Positions 27,247 through 37,440 of a DNA stretch of 64,000 nt are shown piece after piece (position 1 is the first letter of the stretch; each line of letters opens with the position of its first letter). The notes under the pieces were generated by a model. It saw only the letters and a list, made by a program, of their open reading frames with translations. It was not told the origin of the DNA and searched no databases. The stretch is from Lentisphaerota bacterium (GTDB lineage: Bacteria; Verrucomicrobiota; Kiritimatiellia; UBA8416; JAIOPI01). Position numbers and translations under genes: made by a program. The stretch is taken from positions 186,001-250,000 of the forward strand of contig JAIOPI010000033.1 in the NCBI GenBank assembly GCA_021413965.1. The letters run 5' to 3'.

Positions 27247-28674
27247 TTACGCCGGCCGCTTGAAGTGCCGCTTCAGCACCGCCACCTGTCCCGCGTTGAT
27301 GCTGCAGTTCTCGAAGCGCAGCGACTGCATCGTGCGATCGAGCCTCGCCTCGGACATCCCGCGGAAGCAGCGCGCAAACGGGGTTTGCAGAATGCCCGCC
27401 ACGTAGGTGCACAGCGCCACCTTGTTCAGGTGCCAGCGATAGCCATCGACGCCGATGGCCGGATCGCCCAGCTCATCGGCCACCAGCCGGTGCATGGCTC
27501 CCGCAATATCGCCCATGGCACTGGGTGCCAGCCACCCCCACCCCTCCGCCTGCAGGCGCCGCTTGGCCTCAAACACCGGACGAATGGTTCGCATGTAGGC
27601 CGAGTCCGGCTTGAAGGTGGCCATGCCCATGACGCCCACATCCTTGTACGTCCACGTCGTCCAGTGCGCCCCCGTGGCCTCCATCGCCGTGATCTGGTCA
27701 TCGAGCCCGCGCAGCCGGTCGGGAATCTCCGCCGCGGGGCCATTGAAAACGGCCCCGAACTCGCCCACCCACAGCGGCACCCGATGCCGGCGCGTGAACA
27801 CGGCGCCCTCGCAGCCCCGAAACTCCGCCGCCACGCGACGCTTGTCCCGCCCGGGCCCGGGATACGCGCCGGGGCCAAGCCCGGCCCCCATGTAGTTATG
27901 ACTGCTGTACACCAGGTTCGGAGCGAAGGGCGCCTCCAGCCCTTGAAACAGCGACGAGTAGTGGTCGCCCTCGAGAAAGACGATGTGGTCGGGATCGATC
28001 GCGCGAATGGCCTTCACGACTCGCGCATAGATGCCGTTCAGCGCGGCCCAGTCCGTCTCCGGCTGCGCCGTGTAGGGCGTGCGGTTGTTGCTCCCCAGGC
28101 TCGTCACCGGCTCGTTCATCACGTTGTAACCGGCCACCACGCCCTGACCCCGATAGCGGCGCGCGAACGCTTCCCACAGCGCCACGAAACGATCCTGGAA
28201 ATGCGGGTGCTGCCAGAAGAGGGAGTAGTTGGTGGCGTTGTCCGAGTGCCAGTCGGGGTTCTGATAGCCCTGCACCGCATGCAGGTCGATGATCACGTAC
28301 AGGCCGTGCCGGCGGCACCAGCCCAGCGTCCGATCCAGCCGCGCAAAGCCCTCGTCCTTGTATGCAAACGGCTTCGCATCGTCCTCGAAATGGCGATAGT
28401 TCACCGGGATGCGGATCACGTTCGCCCCGCATGCCCGCAGGAACTTGACGTCCGCCTCGGTGAAGAAATGATCCAGAAAGCGCTCGAAGAACACCGTCGT
28501 CTTCTCGACGCCGATCTCGCGAATCAGAGCCTCGCGCTGGGCGTGAACGGCGCCGGGGTAGCCGTCGATGAAGTTCTCCATGTTCATCCAGCCGCCGATA
28601 CACGTGCCACGTAGACGCACGGCCTTGCCACGCGCGTTGACGATCCGGTTGCCTTTGACTTGGAGCAGATCCAT
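27247..28674 (-). CDS. Glycoside hydrolase family 5 (cellulase-type)
   Basis: MDLLQVKGNRIVNARGKAVRLRGTCIGGWMNMENFIDGYPG; GANVIRIPVNYRHF; VVAGYNVMNEPVT (acid/base); PLWVGEFGAVFNG (nucleophile). Confidence 0.92.
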   Translation of the reverse strand: MDLLQVKGNRIVNARGKAVRLRGTCIGGWMNMENFIDGYPGAVHAQREALIREIGVEKTTVFFERFLDHFFTEADVKFLRACGANVIRIPVNYRHFEDDAKPFAYKDEGFARLDRTLGWCRRHGLYVIIDLHAVQGYQNPDWHSDNATNYSLFWQHPHFQDRFVALWEAFARRYRGQGVVAGYNVMNEPVTSLGSNNRTPYTAQPETDWAALNGIYARVVKAIRAIDPDHIVFLEGDHYSSLFQGLEAPFAPNLVYSSHNYMGAGLGPGAYPGPGRDKRRVAAEFRGCEGAVFTRRHRVPLWVGEFGAVFNGPAAEIPDRLRGLDDQITAMEATGAHWTTWTYKDVGVMGMATFKPDSAYMRTIRPVFEAKRRLQAEGWGWLAPSAMGDIAGAMHRLVADELGDPAIGVDGYRWHLNKVALCTYVAGILQTPFARCFRGMSEARLDRTMQSLRFENCSINAGQVAVLKRHFKRPA

Positions 28675-28786
28675 CTGTTCGTCCCTTTCTTCCTTGTACG
28701 GCGACCGGGGGCCACGCCTCGCGACCCGCCGAACCCGCTCACGAATCCGTCAGGCCCCTCATCCGTGCCGCGCGCGACCACCCTCG

Positions 28787-29389
28787 TCACGCCGCATGCG
28801 TGGCCGCCTGCACGTAGGCCCGAAACGGCGACCACATGCGCTCGATGCGCGGATCATTCTGCGGCACGAATCCCGCCCACGCAATTTCCTTCGGGTCCGT
28901 CTTCAGCGCCAGCGCCGCGGGCAGATGCACTTCGAACAGCGACAGGTGCTCCCGGTTGAGCCGCGCCTGGTGGGGAGAATCGGTCACCAGGACCAGATCC
29001 TCCGTCCGCAGCGTCAGCCCCACCTCTTCCGCCACTTCGCGCAGGGCGTTGGCCAGCGGCTCTTCGCGATAAGACGCCATGCCGCCCGGGAGCGTGAAGA
29101 AAGCCTGATACGTGGTCTTGAGAATGAGGATGTTGCGCCCCTGCCACACCGCCACGAAGGCGCCGCGCGGATTCACACCAAAGAACCGCGCCACGCGCAT
29201 CACCTGGTGCGCCGCGCGATAGAACAGGTGCCAGAGCCGCTGCATCTCCGCCAGCATGACGCATCGCGTATCCGGCCACAAGCGCTGAAGGCACGCCGGC
29301 ATCCTCGCCAGCGGGACGCCACCGGGCGCCACCGAGGTGGGGCGAGGCGGCCCGCCGAGCCGCGTCCGGGCTTTATCCGGCGGCCTCAT
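28787..29389 (-). CDS. NUDIX hydrolase
   Basis: FTLPGGMASYREEPLANALREVAEEVGL matches the Nudix box (G-x5-E-x7-REVxEExGL). Start uncertain (29389, 29302 or further in). Confidence 0.88.
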   Translation of the reverse strand: MRPPDKARTRLGGPPRPTSVAPGGVPLARMPACLQRLWPDTRCVMLAEMQRLWHLFYRAAHQVMRVARFFGVNPRGAFVAVWQGRNILILKTTYQAFFTLPGGMASYREEPLANALREVAEEVGLTLRTEDLVLVTDSPHQARLNREHLSLFEVHLPAALALKTDPKEIAWAGFVPQNDPRIERMWSPFRAYVQAATHAA

Positions 29390-29406
29390 CCCGGTAAGGT
29401 ACCTCC

Positions 29407-31155
29407 ATGGACGTCTTGCGCAGGCTGTTGCCCTTTCTGAAACCTCACCGCCGCTGGATTCTCGCCGGCAGCCTCTGCCTGCTGCTCGCCACGCCCTGCC
29501 AGCTCTTCCACCCGCTCGTGTGGAAGTTCGTCGTGGACACCGTCATCCTCGCCGGCCACCACCACTGGCTACTGCCCGCGATGGCCGTGATGCTGGCCGT
29601 GCATCTGACCGGCACGGCCCTGGGCGCGGCCCGCTCCTACCTGCTCGGCGTGGCCGGCCAGAACTTCATCTTTGACCTGCGCAATCACATCTACCGCAAG
29701 CTGCAGGGCCAGTCCCTCACCTACTTCCACAACCATCGCTCCGGCGACCTCATCTCGCGCACGATGAGCGACGTGGACGCCCTCCAGGACCTGGTCATCG
29801 AGGGCATCGACAACGTCCTCGGCAGCGCGCTGAGCTTCCTCTTCGTGGCCGGCGTGATCATCTACCTGCAATGGGTGGTGGGCGTGATCACCCTCGTGCC
29901 GCTCAGCGTCGTGGCCGTGTTGATCTTCAAGTTCAACATCCGGCTCAAGCGCCTGTACCGCGGCATCCGCGACCGGCTGGCGGACGTGACCGCCAAGCTG
30001 CATGAGAACCTGGCGGGCATGATGATCATCAAGGCCTTTGCCCGCGACCAGCTCGAGATCGAAAAATTCCGCGCCGAGAACCAGACGTACCGCATGGCCA
30101 GCCTGCAGGGCGTGCGGGCGCGCGCGTTCTATTTCCCCGGCATCATGTCGCTCGGCTTCCTGAGCAACGTCATCATGATCGGCCTGGGCGGACTCTTCGT
30201 CATCCGCGGCACCTTCACCCTCGGCGGGCTGGTGGCCTACCGGGGCTACTGGTGGCAGCTCTTCGCGCCGATCCAGACCCTGGCGCGGGTGAACGATCTC
30301 TACCAGCGCGCCATGGCCGCCGCCGGCCGCATCTTCGAACTCCTCGACACCCCCGAGCAGGTGCCGGACAAACCGGGGGCGCTGGTCCTCGCCGCGGCCC
30401 AGGGCCGGCTGGAATTCCGCCAGGTCGACTTCGCCTACGACGGACGCCAACCCGTTCTGCAGGGCGTCTCCCTCGCCATCCAGCCCGGCGAGACGATCGG
30501 CATCTGCGGCCCCAGCGGCAGCGGCAAGAGCACCCTGCTCAACCTGATCCTGCGCTTCTACGACCCCTCGGCCGGCGCCATCTTCATCGACGGCCACGAC
30601 CTGCGCGACCTGCAGCAGGAATCGTTGCGCCGCCACATCGGCGTCGTCACGCAGGAGCCGTTCCTTTTCCACCTGACCGTGGCCGAGAACCTGCGCTACG
30701 GCAACCCGGATGCCGCCGAGGCTGATCTCTGGCAGGCGCTGGAACGGGCCAACGCCCACGATTTTGTGGCCGCCCTCCCCGATCGTCTCGACACCGTGCT
30801 GGGCGAGCGCGGCATCAAGCTCTCCGGCGGCCAGCGCCAGCGCCTGTGCATTGCACGCGCCTTTCTCGAAAACCCGCGCGTCCTCCTGCTGGACGAGGCC
30901 ACCGCCGCCGTTGAGCCGGAATCGGAAGCGCTGATCCAATCCGCCCTGCAGCGCCTCATGCAGGGGCGCACGACCGTCATCGTCTCGCACCGGCTGTCGA
31001 TGGTGCGCGGCGCGGATCGCATCCTGGTCATCGAGGGCGGACAGATCCGCGAGAGCGGCACGCATGAGGGCCTGATGCGGCAGGATAGCTGGTACGCCCG
31101 CATGTACCGGCTGCAGACGCAGGATGCTCCGCTGGTGGAACCGCCGCCTGCCTGA
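29407..31155 (+). CDS. ABC transporter, fused permease/ATPase (exporter, MsbA-like)
   Basis: TM domain, Walker A GPSGSGKSTL, LSGGQRQRLCIARAF signature, Walker B VLLLDEAT. Confidence 0.95.
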   Translation: MDVLRRLLPFLKPHRRWILAGSLCLLLATPCQLFHPLVWKFVVDTVILAGHHHWLLPAMAVMLAVHLTGTALGAARSYLLGVAGQNFIFDLRNHIYRKLQGQSLTYFHNHRSGDLISRTMSDVDALQDLVIEGIDNVLGSALSFLFVAGVIIYLQWVVGVITLVPLSVVAVLIFKFNIRLKRLYRGIRDRLADVTAKLHENLAGMMIIKAFARDQLEIEKFRAENQTYRMASLQGVRARAFYFPGIMSLGFLSNVIMIGLGGLFVIRGTFTLGGLVAYRGYWWQLFAPIQTLARVNDLYQRAMAAAGRIFELLDTPEQVPDKPGALVLAAAQGRLEFRQVDFAYDGRQPVLQGVSLAIQPGETIGICGPSGSGKSTLLNLILRFYDPSAGAIFIDGHDLRDLQQESLRRHIGVVTQEPFLFHLTVAENLRYGNPDAAEADLWQALERANAHDFVAALPDRLDTVLGERGIKLSGGQRQRLCIARAFLENPRVLLLDEATAAVEPESEALIQSALQRLMQGRTTVIVSHRLSMVRGADRILVIEGGQIRESGTHEGLMRQDSWYARMYRLQTQDAPLVEPPPA

Positions 31156-31269
31156 AGCGCATAAGGGTTCCCCTGATCGCATTTTGAGCAAGCCACCGAC
31201 TGGGCAGCCCGTCCCATCACTGGTAAAAAGGATCGTGGACCGGGGGGTCATTACAGAGGGATCCATATC

Positions 31270-31719
31270 ATGTCCGTGCATTCACGCGATCGGCGCGTTC
31301 ATATTGTCATGGCCGAGGATGATCCCGAGGATCAGATGCTCATGCGGGACGCCTTCCGCACCGCCTATCCCGCGGCCGCCCTGCGCATGGTCTCCGACGG
31401 CGAGGAACTCCTCGATTACCTCCATCAACGCGGCCCCTATACCGACGCCGTCATGCCCAACCTGATTCTGCTCGACTTGAACATGCCCCGGCGCGACGGT
31501 CGCGAGGTGCTGCATGACATCAAGTCCCACCCTCACCTCCACCGCATCCCGGTCGTCGTCCTCACGACCTCGGACAGCGAGGTCGATATTGCGCGCTCGT
31601 ACGATTTGGGGGTAAACTCCTATATTCGTAAGCCGGCCAATTTTGCGCGCCTGATCGACATCGTCCACACGCTGCGCAACTATTGGTTCGACGTGGTCGC
31701 CTTGCCGCCAACCGCGTAA
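31270..31719 (+). CDS. Single-domain response regulator (Rcp1/CheY-like)
   Basis: HIVMAEDDPEDQMLMRDAFR...LILLDLNMPRRDGREVLHDIKSHP...VVVLTTSDSEVDIARSYDLGVNSYIRKP. Confidence 0.94.
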   Translation: MSVHSRDRRVHIVMAEDDPEDQMLMRDAFRTAYPAAALRMVSDGEELLDYLHQRGPYTDAVMPNLILLDLNMPRRDGREVLHDIKSHPHLHRIPVVVLTTSDSEVDIARSYDLGVNSYIRKPANFARLIDIVHTLRNYWFDVVALPPTA

Positions 31720-31728
31720 TGCGACGCC

Positions 31729-33762
31729 GTGAACAACACCCCGGTACGCGTCCTGCTGATCGAGGACGATGAAGAGGACTTCATCATCGCCCGAAACTGC
31801 CTGTCCACGGGCTTTGGCGGAGGCGTCGCCCTGACGTGGGTCAAATCGATCGACGCCGCGCGCACCACCCTCCTCGCCGGCAATCCCTTCGACATCCTCC
31901 TGCTCGACCTCACCCTGCCGGATGCTCAGGGACTGGAGACCTTCGCCCAGGTGCGCGCAACCGGGACCGAAATCCCGGTCATCCTGCTGACCGGACTTGC
32001 CGACGATATGCTCGCCATGCGCGCCATTCAGGACGGCGCCCAGGACTACCTGCCCAAGCAGCGCCTCGCACCGGATCTGCTGGCCCGCGCCATCCGGTAT
32101 GCGATCGAGCGGTCGCGCGCCGACCAGGCCTTGCGCACCAGCGAACTGCGCTACCGACAACTGCTGGCCGCCACGCCCTCCTATACCTACTCCGTCATGA
32201 TCCTCAACGACCGGACGGTGACCACCAACCATAGCGCGGGTTGCCAGACCGTGACGGGCTACACCCCCGAGGAGTATGCCAGCGACCCCTACCGGTGGTT
32301 CGACATGGTGCACCCCGGCGACCGCGAGCGCGTGCAGGCCTATGCGCAAAATGCGTCCAAAGGCGGCAGGCAGGCCCCCATTGAACATCGCCTCTTCCAC
32401 AAGAACGGATCGCTGCGCTGGGTGCGCAACACGATCGTCTGGCACGCCAGCGCGACCAACCACACCATCCGCTATGACGGGCTGATCGAGGACATCACGG
32501 AACGCAAACTGGCGGAAGAGGAACTGCGCAAGGCCCGTGACGAACTGGAGACCCGCGTGCAGGAGCGCACGCAGGAACTCAAACGCGCCAACGACGAACT
32601 GCGCAATGCGATCAAGCGCCTCGAGGCCCATGACCGCGACAAATCCCAGTTCGTTTCCAACGTCTCCCATGAACTGCGCACGCCATTAAGCTCCATGAGC
32701 TACGCCATTGAAAACCTGCTCCGCGGCGTCGTGGGCCCCGTCAGCGCCGAAGTCCGCGTATACCTCGTGATGCTCCAGGAGGACTGCCGGCGACTGAGCA
32801 ACACCGTGAGCGATATTCTCGACCTCAGCCGGATCGATGCCGGCACCTTCATCCTCAACATGGCCCGCGTGCCCTTCGCCACCTTCGTGCGCCGCGTGAT
32901 CGACGCGCAACTGGCACACGCGGAATTCCGCCAACGCACGCTCCGGATCCACGATGCGGTCGGCGGCTTCGTGGAGTGCGACCCGCCCAAGATGGAGCGC
33001 GCCCTGCTGAACATCCTCCAAAACGCCCTGAAGTTCACGCACGACGGCGGCACCATCACCGTCCAGGTCGGGCCGGACCCCGATCATCCCGGATACGCGC
33101 GATGCGTCGTGGACGACGACGGCATCGGAATTCCTGCCCAGTACCTCGACCGCGTCTCGGAACGCTACTTCCGCGTCGGCGAGCACGTGGACGGAACCGG
33201 ACTCGGGCTGTCCATCTGCAAGGAGATCGTCAACCTGCACAGCGGCCGCCTCGAGATCGCCAGCCCCGTGCCCGGCCAGCCGAGCGGCACCCGCGTGGCC
33301 ATTGCCCTGCCGACCGTGCCGCCACCGCGGGTCCTCGTGGCCGATGACGACGCGGCCATGCGCGACTTGCTCACGGCCCAATTGACGGATCAGGGCTACC
33401 AGGTGGTCGCCACCGCCAGCGGCCAGGCCGCATGGGCGAGCCTGCGCGAAAACGGCGCGGACTTGCTGCTCGCCGACCTGAGAATGGCCGACATGGACGG
33501 CTGGGAATTGCTGACACGCGTGCGCGCCGAACCGGGGTATCGCGCGCTGCCCATGATCGCCATCACGGGAATTCCCGGGACCACGGGCCAGCACCTGCTC
33601 GACGGCTTCGCCATTCCACTCCTGCGCAAGCCCTGGACCACGCAGACGCTGTTCGCCGCGCTGGAGAAAGCCATCGTGCCCGGCCTCCCCGTGGCCACGC
33701 GTCCCGCGGACGCCGATGCCGATCGCCCGCCGGGCCGGACGGCGCCGCCCCCCGTCGCCTGA
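31729..33762 (+). CDS. Hybrid sensor: REC-PAS-histidine kinase-REC
   Basis: GTG start; REC (LLLDLTLPDAQG), PAS/PAC (GYTPEEYASDPYRWFDMVHPGDRERV), HisKA FVSNVSHELRTPLSSM, HATPase DDGIGIPAQYL...GTGLGLSICKEIV, second REC LLLADLRMADMDGWELL. Confidence 0.94.
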   Translation: MNNTPVRVLLIEDDEEDFIIARNCLSTGFGGGVALTWVKSIDAARTTLLAGNPFDILLLDLTLPDAQGLETFAQVRATGTEIPVILLTGLADDMLAMRAIQDGAQDYLPKQRLAPDLLARAIRYAIERSRADQALRTSELRYRQLLAATPSYTYSVMILNDRTVTTNHSAGCQTVTGYTPEEYASDPYRWFDMVHPGDRERVQAYAQNASKGGRQAPIEHRLFHKNGSLRWVRNTIVWHASATNHTIRYDGLIEDITERKLAEEELRKARDELETRVQERTQELKRANDELRNAIKRLEAHDRDKSQFVSNVSHELRTPLSSMSYAIENLLRGVVGPVSAEVRVYLVMLQEDCRRLSNTVSDILDLSRIDAGTFILNMARVPFATFVRRVIDAQLAHAEFRQRTLRIHDAVGGFVECDPPKMERALLNILQNALKFTHDGGTITVQVGPDPDHPGYARCVVDDDGIGIPAQYLDRVSERYFRVGEHVDGTGLGLSICKEIVNLHSGRLEIASPVPGQPSGTRVAIALPTVPPPRVLVADDDAAMRDLLTAQLTDQGYQVVATASGQAAWASLRENGADLLLADLRMADMDGWELLTRVRAEPGYRALPMIAITGIPGTTGQHLLDGFAIPLLRKPWTTQTLFAALEKAIVPGLPVATRPADADADRPPGRTAPPPVA

Positions 33763-33768
33763 CACGCC

Positions 33769-34725
33769 ATGCTTGCGCGACGCCGGGGATCCGCGTTAAC
33801 TCTCCCGATGCAAGCAGAACCGTCTCCCGGCGCACCCGTCGCCCGCTCGAATCGGCGGCGTGGCGAACTGATGCTGCTCGGATCGGCCCTGATCTGGGCG
33901 GCCAACTACTCCGTGATCAAGTGGGGGCTGGCCACCATCAGCCATCTCGCCTTCAACGGACTGCGCTACCTCCTCGGCGCCGCCGTGCTGGCCCTGATCT
34001 TTCCACGGCTCACGCGCTGGCAGCCCGTGGCGCGTGCCGACTGGCCGCGCCTGCTCCTGTTCGCGCTCGTCGGGCACGGCGTGTACCAGCTCGCCTTTGT
34101 GTACGGTCTGTCGCTCACCACCGCCGGCAACGCCGCCGTGATCTTCGCGACGTCCCCGCTCTGGACCGCGCTGGCCGGCATGGCGCTGCACCGCGAGCGC
34201 ATTCCCCGCCCTCTCTGGACCGGCATGGCGTGCTGCATGGCGGGGGTCGCCCTGCTCGTCATCGGGGGCGGCGCCGAGGTGCGCTTCGCCGGCGCGACCC
34301 TGCGAGGCGATGCCGTGACGCTGGGCGCCGCCATGCTCTGGGGCCTCTCCGCGGTCATGCAGAAACCGCTCCTCAACCGCTACCCGCCGGAACAGGTCGT
34401 GCTCGTGGCCCTGACCGCGGGTGCCGTCGTGCTCTCGCTCGTCGCAATCCCCGAGTTCACCGCCCTGAACTGGGCCGCCGTGGGCTGGTCGCACTATGCC
34501 GCCGCGGCCGCCTCCGGCATCCTGTCCGTGGGTGTCGCCTTCGTCATGTGGTCCCACGCCATCCACCACATTGGGCCCACCCGCGCCACCACCTATGGCA
34601 ACATCGTGCCCGTGCTGGCGCTCGTGATCTCCGGCCTGTTCCTGCACGAGCGCTACACCGCGCGACAGCTCGCGGGCGCCGCGCTGACGCTCGCCGGCGT
34701 CTGGCTCGCCCGCCGAAAGGCGTGA
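33769..34725 (+). CDS. EamA/DMT family permease
   Basis: LMLLGSALIWAANYSVIKWGLATISHLAFNGLRYLLGAAVLAL...; two EamA-type repeats; start possibly 33808. Confidence 0.9.
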   Translation: MLARRRGSALTLPMQAEPSPGAPVARSNRRRGELMLLGSALIWAANYSVIKWGLATISHLAFNGLRYLLGAAVLALIFPRLTRWQPVARADWPRLLLFALVGHGVYQLAFVYGLSLTTAGNAAVIFATSPLWTALAGMALHRERIPRPLWTGMACCMAGVALLVIGGGAEVRFAGATLRGDAVTLGAAMLWGLSAVMQKPLLNRYPPEQVVLVALTAGAVVLSLVAIPEFTALNWAAVGWSHYAAAAASGILSVGVAFVMWSHAIHHIGPTRATTYGNIVPVLALVISGLFLHERYTARQLAGAALTLAGVWLARRKA

Positions 34726-34838
34726 GCCCCGGCCCGCGTCTCATGGCGCATCCCCAGCCGCGCGTCAGGCGCCGGGCTTGCTCGGGGACATGCGCGTGGG
34801 CCGCACCCTGTGCCAGGCGGTGTGGCCGCCCCCCGCGC

Positions 34839-34867
34839 TTGCCCGAGATGCTGTCCTCGGACATACT
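34839..34867 (+). promoter_or_regulatory. Putative promoter TTGCCC-N17-CATACT for the GH78-like gene
   Basis: ttgccc 34839-34844, 17-bp spacer, catact 34862-34867, 43 bp upstream of ATG 34911. Confidence 0.35.
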
Positions 34868-34910
34868 TCACCCCCACACACGCGGCCCCGCCGCAAAAGC
34901 GAGGTTGAAC

Positions 34911-37262
34911 ATGGATGCTGTATTCACCAAGTCGTGTCGCTGGTGCTGGCACCCGGACATGCGGCCTCACACGCCCGGCTTCCTGCTGGTCCGCCGGGAG
35001 TTTGTCGTCACCGAAGTCGGCGCGCGGCTGCACCTGCACGTCAGCGCCGACCACCGCTACAATCTCTACCTGGACGGGCGCCTGATCGGGCGCGGCCCCT
35101 GCCGCAGCGATACCGCGCACTACCGCTACGAAACCTACGACGAACCCCTGGCCGTCGGCGCGCACGTGCTGGCCGCGCGCGTGGTCGTGTTTCCCGCGCA
35201 TGGCGACGGCGGCGAGACCTGGGGAATCATCGCGGAGATGCACCGCAGCGGCGGATGGCTGGCCGCCGGCGGCGTTCACGCCGGCGGGCAACTGGCCGCG
35301 TCACTCGAAACCCCGGGCGATTGGCGCTGCCGGCACGACCCCGCGCGCACGCACCGCCCCATCATGGCCGACCCCACGGCGCAACACACCGTGGTGGCGC
35401 CGATGGAAGTGTTCGATGCCGCGCTGGACCTGCCGGATTGGGCGGCCCCCACTTGCGCGCCGGAAGGATGGGTCACGATGCAACCCCTCTGGGCCCCCGC
35501 CCGGCGCCCCATTGCCCGTGATCCCTCCGGCTGCCTGTGGCTGGAGCCGCGCGACATTCCCTTCCTGCGCCACGCACCGCAACCCATCGCGCGCGTGGCC
35601 CACGTCCGCGGGCTGGCGGAGACGGCGTCCATCGCGCGGCGCTTCGCCTCCCCCGACGCCGGCACAGGCTATGGACCCATCGTGATTCCCGCGGGCGCAA
35701 CCGCCAGCATCACGCTCGATGTCGGCCACCTCACCACCGCCTTTCCGCAGATGCGCGTGGAAGGCGCGGCGGGCGGCATGATCCGCCTGCGCTACAGCGA
35801 GTCGCTCTTCACCGACGATCACAAGCGAGACCGTGCCGCGGGCGATGTGAAGGGCAGTAGCGACGTCGTGCACGCGGGCCCGCGCCCCACCGAGTTCGAA
35901 CCCTTCTGGTTCCGCACGTTCCGATTCCTGGAACTGCACGTGGAGGCACCGGCGGCAGCGCCCGTGGTGATTCATCGCCTGGCGCTCCAGTCCTGGATGT
36001 ACCCGTTTGATCTGCGGGGTGCCTTTGACGCCGGCGATGCGTCGCTGGCCCGGGTGTGGGACGTCGCCTGGCGCACGGCAACCCTCTGCGCGCACGAGCA
36101 TTACGAGGATTGCCCGTACTTCGAGCAGTTGCAGTACGTCGGCGACACGCGCATCCAGGCCTTGATCTCCTACTACGCGACGGGCGACGGACGCCTCGCG
36201 CGGCAGGCCCTGCGCCAGTTCGACTGGTCACGCTTGCCCGAAGGGCTCACGCAATCCCGCTATCCGTCGAATTGGATGCAGGTCATCCCCAGCTTCAGCA
36301 TGTTCTGGGTGCTCATGCTCCACGATTACGTGACGTGCCAGGGCGACGACGCACTGGTGCAGGAACTCCTTCCGGGCGTACGCACCGTGCTGGACTGGTT
36401 CGAACGGCGGCGACTCCCCAACGGGCTGGTCGGGCCGCTGGAGTACTGGGGCTTTCACGACTGGGTGGAGGGCTGGCCGCACGGCGCCCCCCACCGGGAC
36501 ACAAAGTCGCCCGTCACGCTGGACTCGTTGATGTATGCCGAAACCTGCCGCGTGGCCGCCGGGCTCTGCACAATCGCCGGAGCCCACGACGCCGAAGCAC
36601 GGATGCTGCAGGACCGCCATGCGTCGCTCGTCGCCGCCGTGCGCGCCACCTGCTTCGACGCGGCGCGGGGCCTGTTCGTCGACCTGCCTGGCCTGCCGCA
36701 CGTCAGCCAGCATACCAACGCCTGGGCCATTCTCGCCGATGCCGTCACGGGTGCGGACGCGCAGTCGCTTGGCCGGGCCCTCGCCGAGCGGACGGAACTC
36801 AGCCCCGCCACGCTGTACTACGCGTTTTACCTTTTCCGGGCGTGGGAGAAGGCGGGCTGCTACGACCTCTTCTGGGGCCAGCTGGAACGCTGGAAGAGCG
36901 TGCTGAAGTGGAATTTCACCACCTTCCCCGAGATCCCGTCGCCGGATACACGCAGCGACTGCCACGCGTGGAGCGCCTCGCCGATCTACGAGTTTCTGGC
37001 CTGCGTGCTCGGCGTACAACCTGGCGCACCGGGATTCCGCGCGCTCACCCTGCGCCCGCATCCCGGCCCTCTGGCGCACGCGTCCGGCCGCGCCTGTGCC
37101 GGGGATCAGATAGTCAAGGTCCGCTGGGAGGTGCTCCCGCAACGCCGCCTGCATCTCGAGTTCGCCCTCGAACGCCCAATCCCCGTCACCATCCACTGGC
37201 CCGACGGTACGCGCCAGGACCTCGGCGTTCAGCAACGCGGCACCGTCGAAGGCGGCCTCTAG
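34911..37262 (+). CDS. Alpha-L-rhamnosidase-like glycoside hydrolase (GH78 type)
   Basis: ATG at 34911 in ORF 33432..37262; N-terminal RRFxxxxx-like carbohydrate-binding region, six-hairpin region HEHYEDCPYFEQLQYVGDTRIQALISYYATGD, WVLMLHDYVTCQGD, and typical GH78 C-term beta domain. Confidence 0.87.
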   Translation: MDAVFTKSCRWCWHPDMRPHTPGFLLVRREFVVTEVGARLHLHVSADHRYNLYLDGRLIGRGPCRSDTAHYRYETYDEPLAVGAHVLAARVVVFPAHGDGGETWGIIAEMHRSGGWLAAGGVHAGGQLAASLETPGDWRCRHDPARTHRPIMADPTAQHTVVAPMEVFDAALDLPDWAAPTCAPEGWVTMQPLWAPARRPIARDPSGCLWLEPRDIPFLRHAPQPIARVAHVRGLAETASIARRFASPDAGTGYGPIVIPAGATASITLDVGHLTTAFPQMRVEGAAGGMIRLRYSESLFTDDHKRDRAAGDVKGSSDVVHAGPRPTEFEPFWFRTFRFLELHVEAPAAAPVVIHRLALQSWMYPFDLRGAFDAGDASLARVWDVAWRTATLCAHEHYEDCPYFEQLQYVGDTRIQALISYYATGDGRLARQALRQFDWSRLPEGLTQSRYPSNWMQVIPSFSMFWVLMLHDYVTCQGDDALVQELLPGVRTVLDWFERRRLPNGLVGPLEYWGFHDWVEGWPHGAPHRDTKSPVTLDSLMYAETCRVAAGLCTIAGAHDAEARMLQDRHASLVAAVRATCFDAARGLFVDLPGLPHVSQHTNAWAILADAVTGADAQSLGRALAERTELSPATLYYAFYLFRAWEKAGCYDLFWGQLERWKSVLKWNFTTFPEIPSPDTRSDCHAWSASPIYEFLACVLGVQPGAPGFRALTLRPHPGPLAHASGRACAGDQIVKVRWEVLPQRRLHLEFALERPIPVTIHWPDGTRQDLGVQQRGTVEGGL

Positions 37263-37389
37263 GCGTCCCGGAATCCAGCGCCCCTCCGCCATCGCTCTAC
37301 CATCCGTAGGCACCCCCGCCGCCCCCGCGCCAGCGAGCGACACCGAAACCAGGCACAACGTCGCCCACTCTCGCCCAACAATCCTCCCT

Positions 37390-37416
37390 GTCATTCCAGG
37401 CGCAGCGAGGAATCTC
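37390..37416. repeat. Copy of a short dispersed intergenic repeat (gtcattccaggcgcagcgaggaatctc)
   Basis: Matches my recollection of a widespread GTCATTCCgaGCGcAGCGAGGAATCTC intergenic repeat; spurious reverse-frame peptide KRFLAAPGMTG. Needs a genome search. Confidence 0.5.
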
Positions 37417-37440
37417 TTTCCCAAACAGAGGCCCGTCCGG

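Noticed and set aside
33432-34910. N-terminal extension of the 1276-aa ORF containing the GH78-like gene
   Set aside because: Overlaps the hybrid kinase end and the EamA gene out of frame; real start is ATG 34911 with its own promoter-like sequence.
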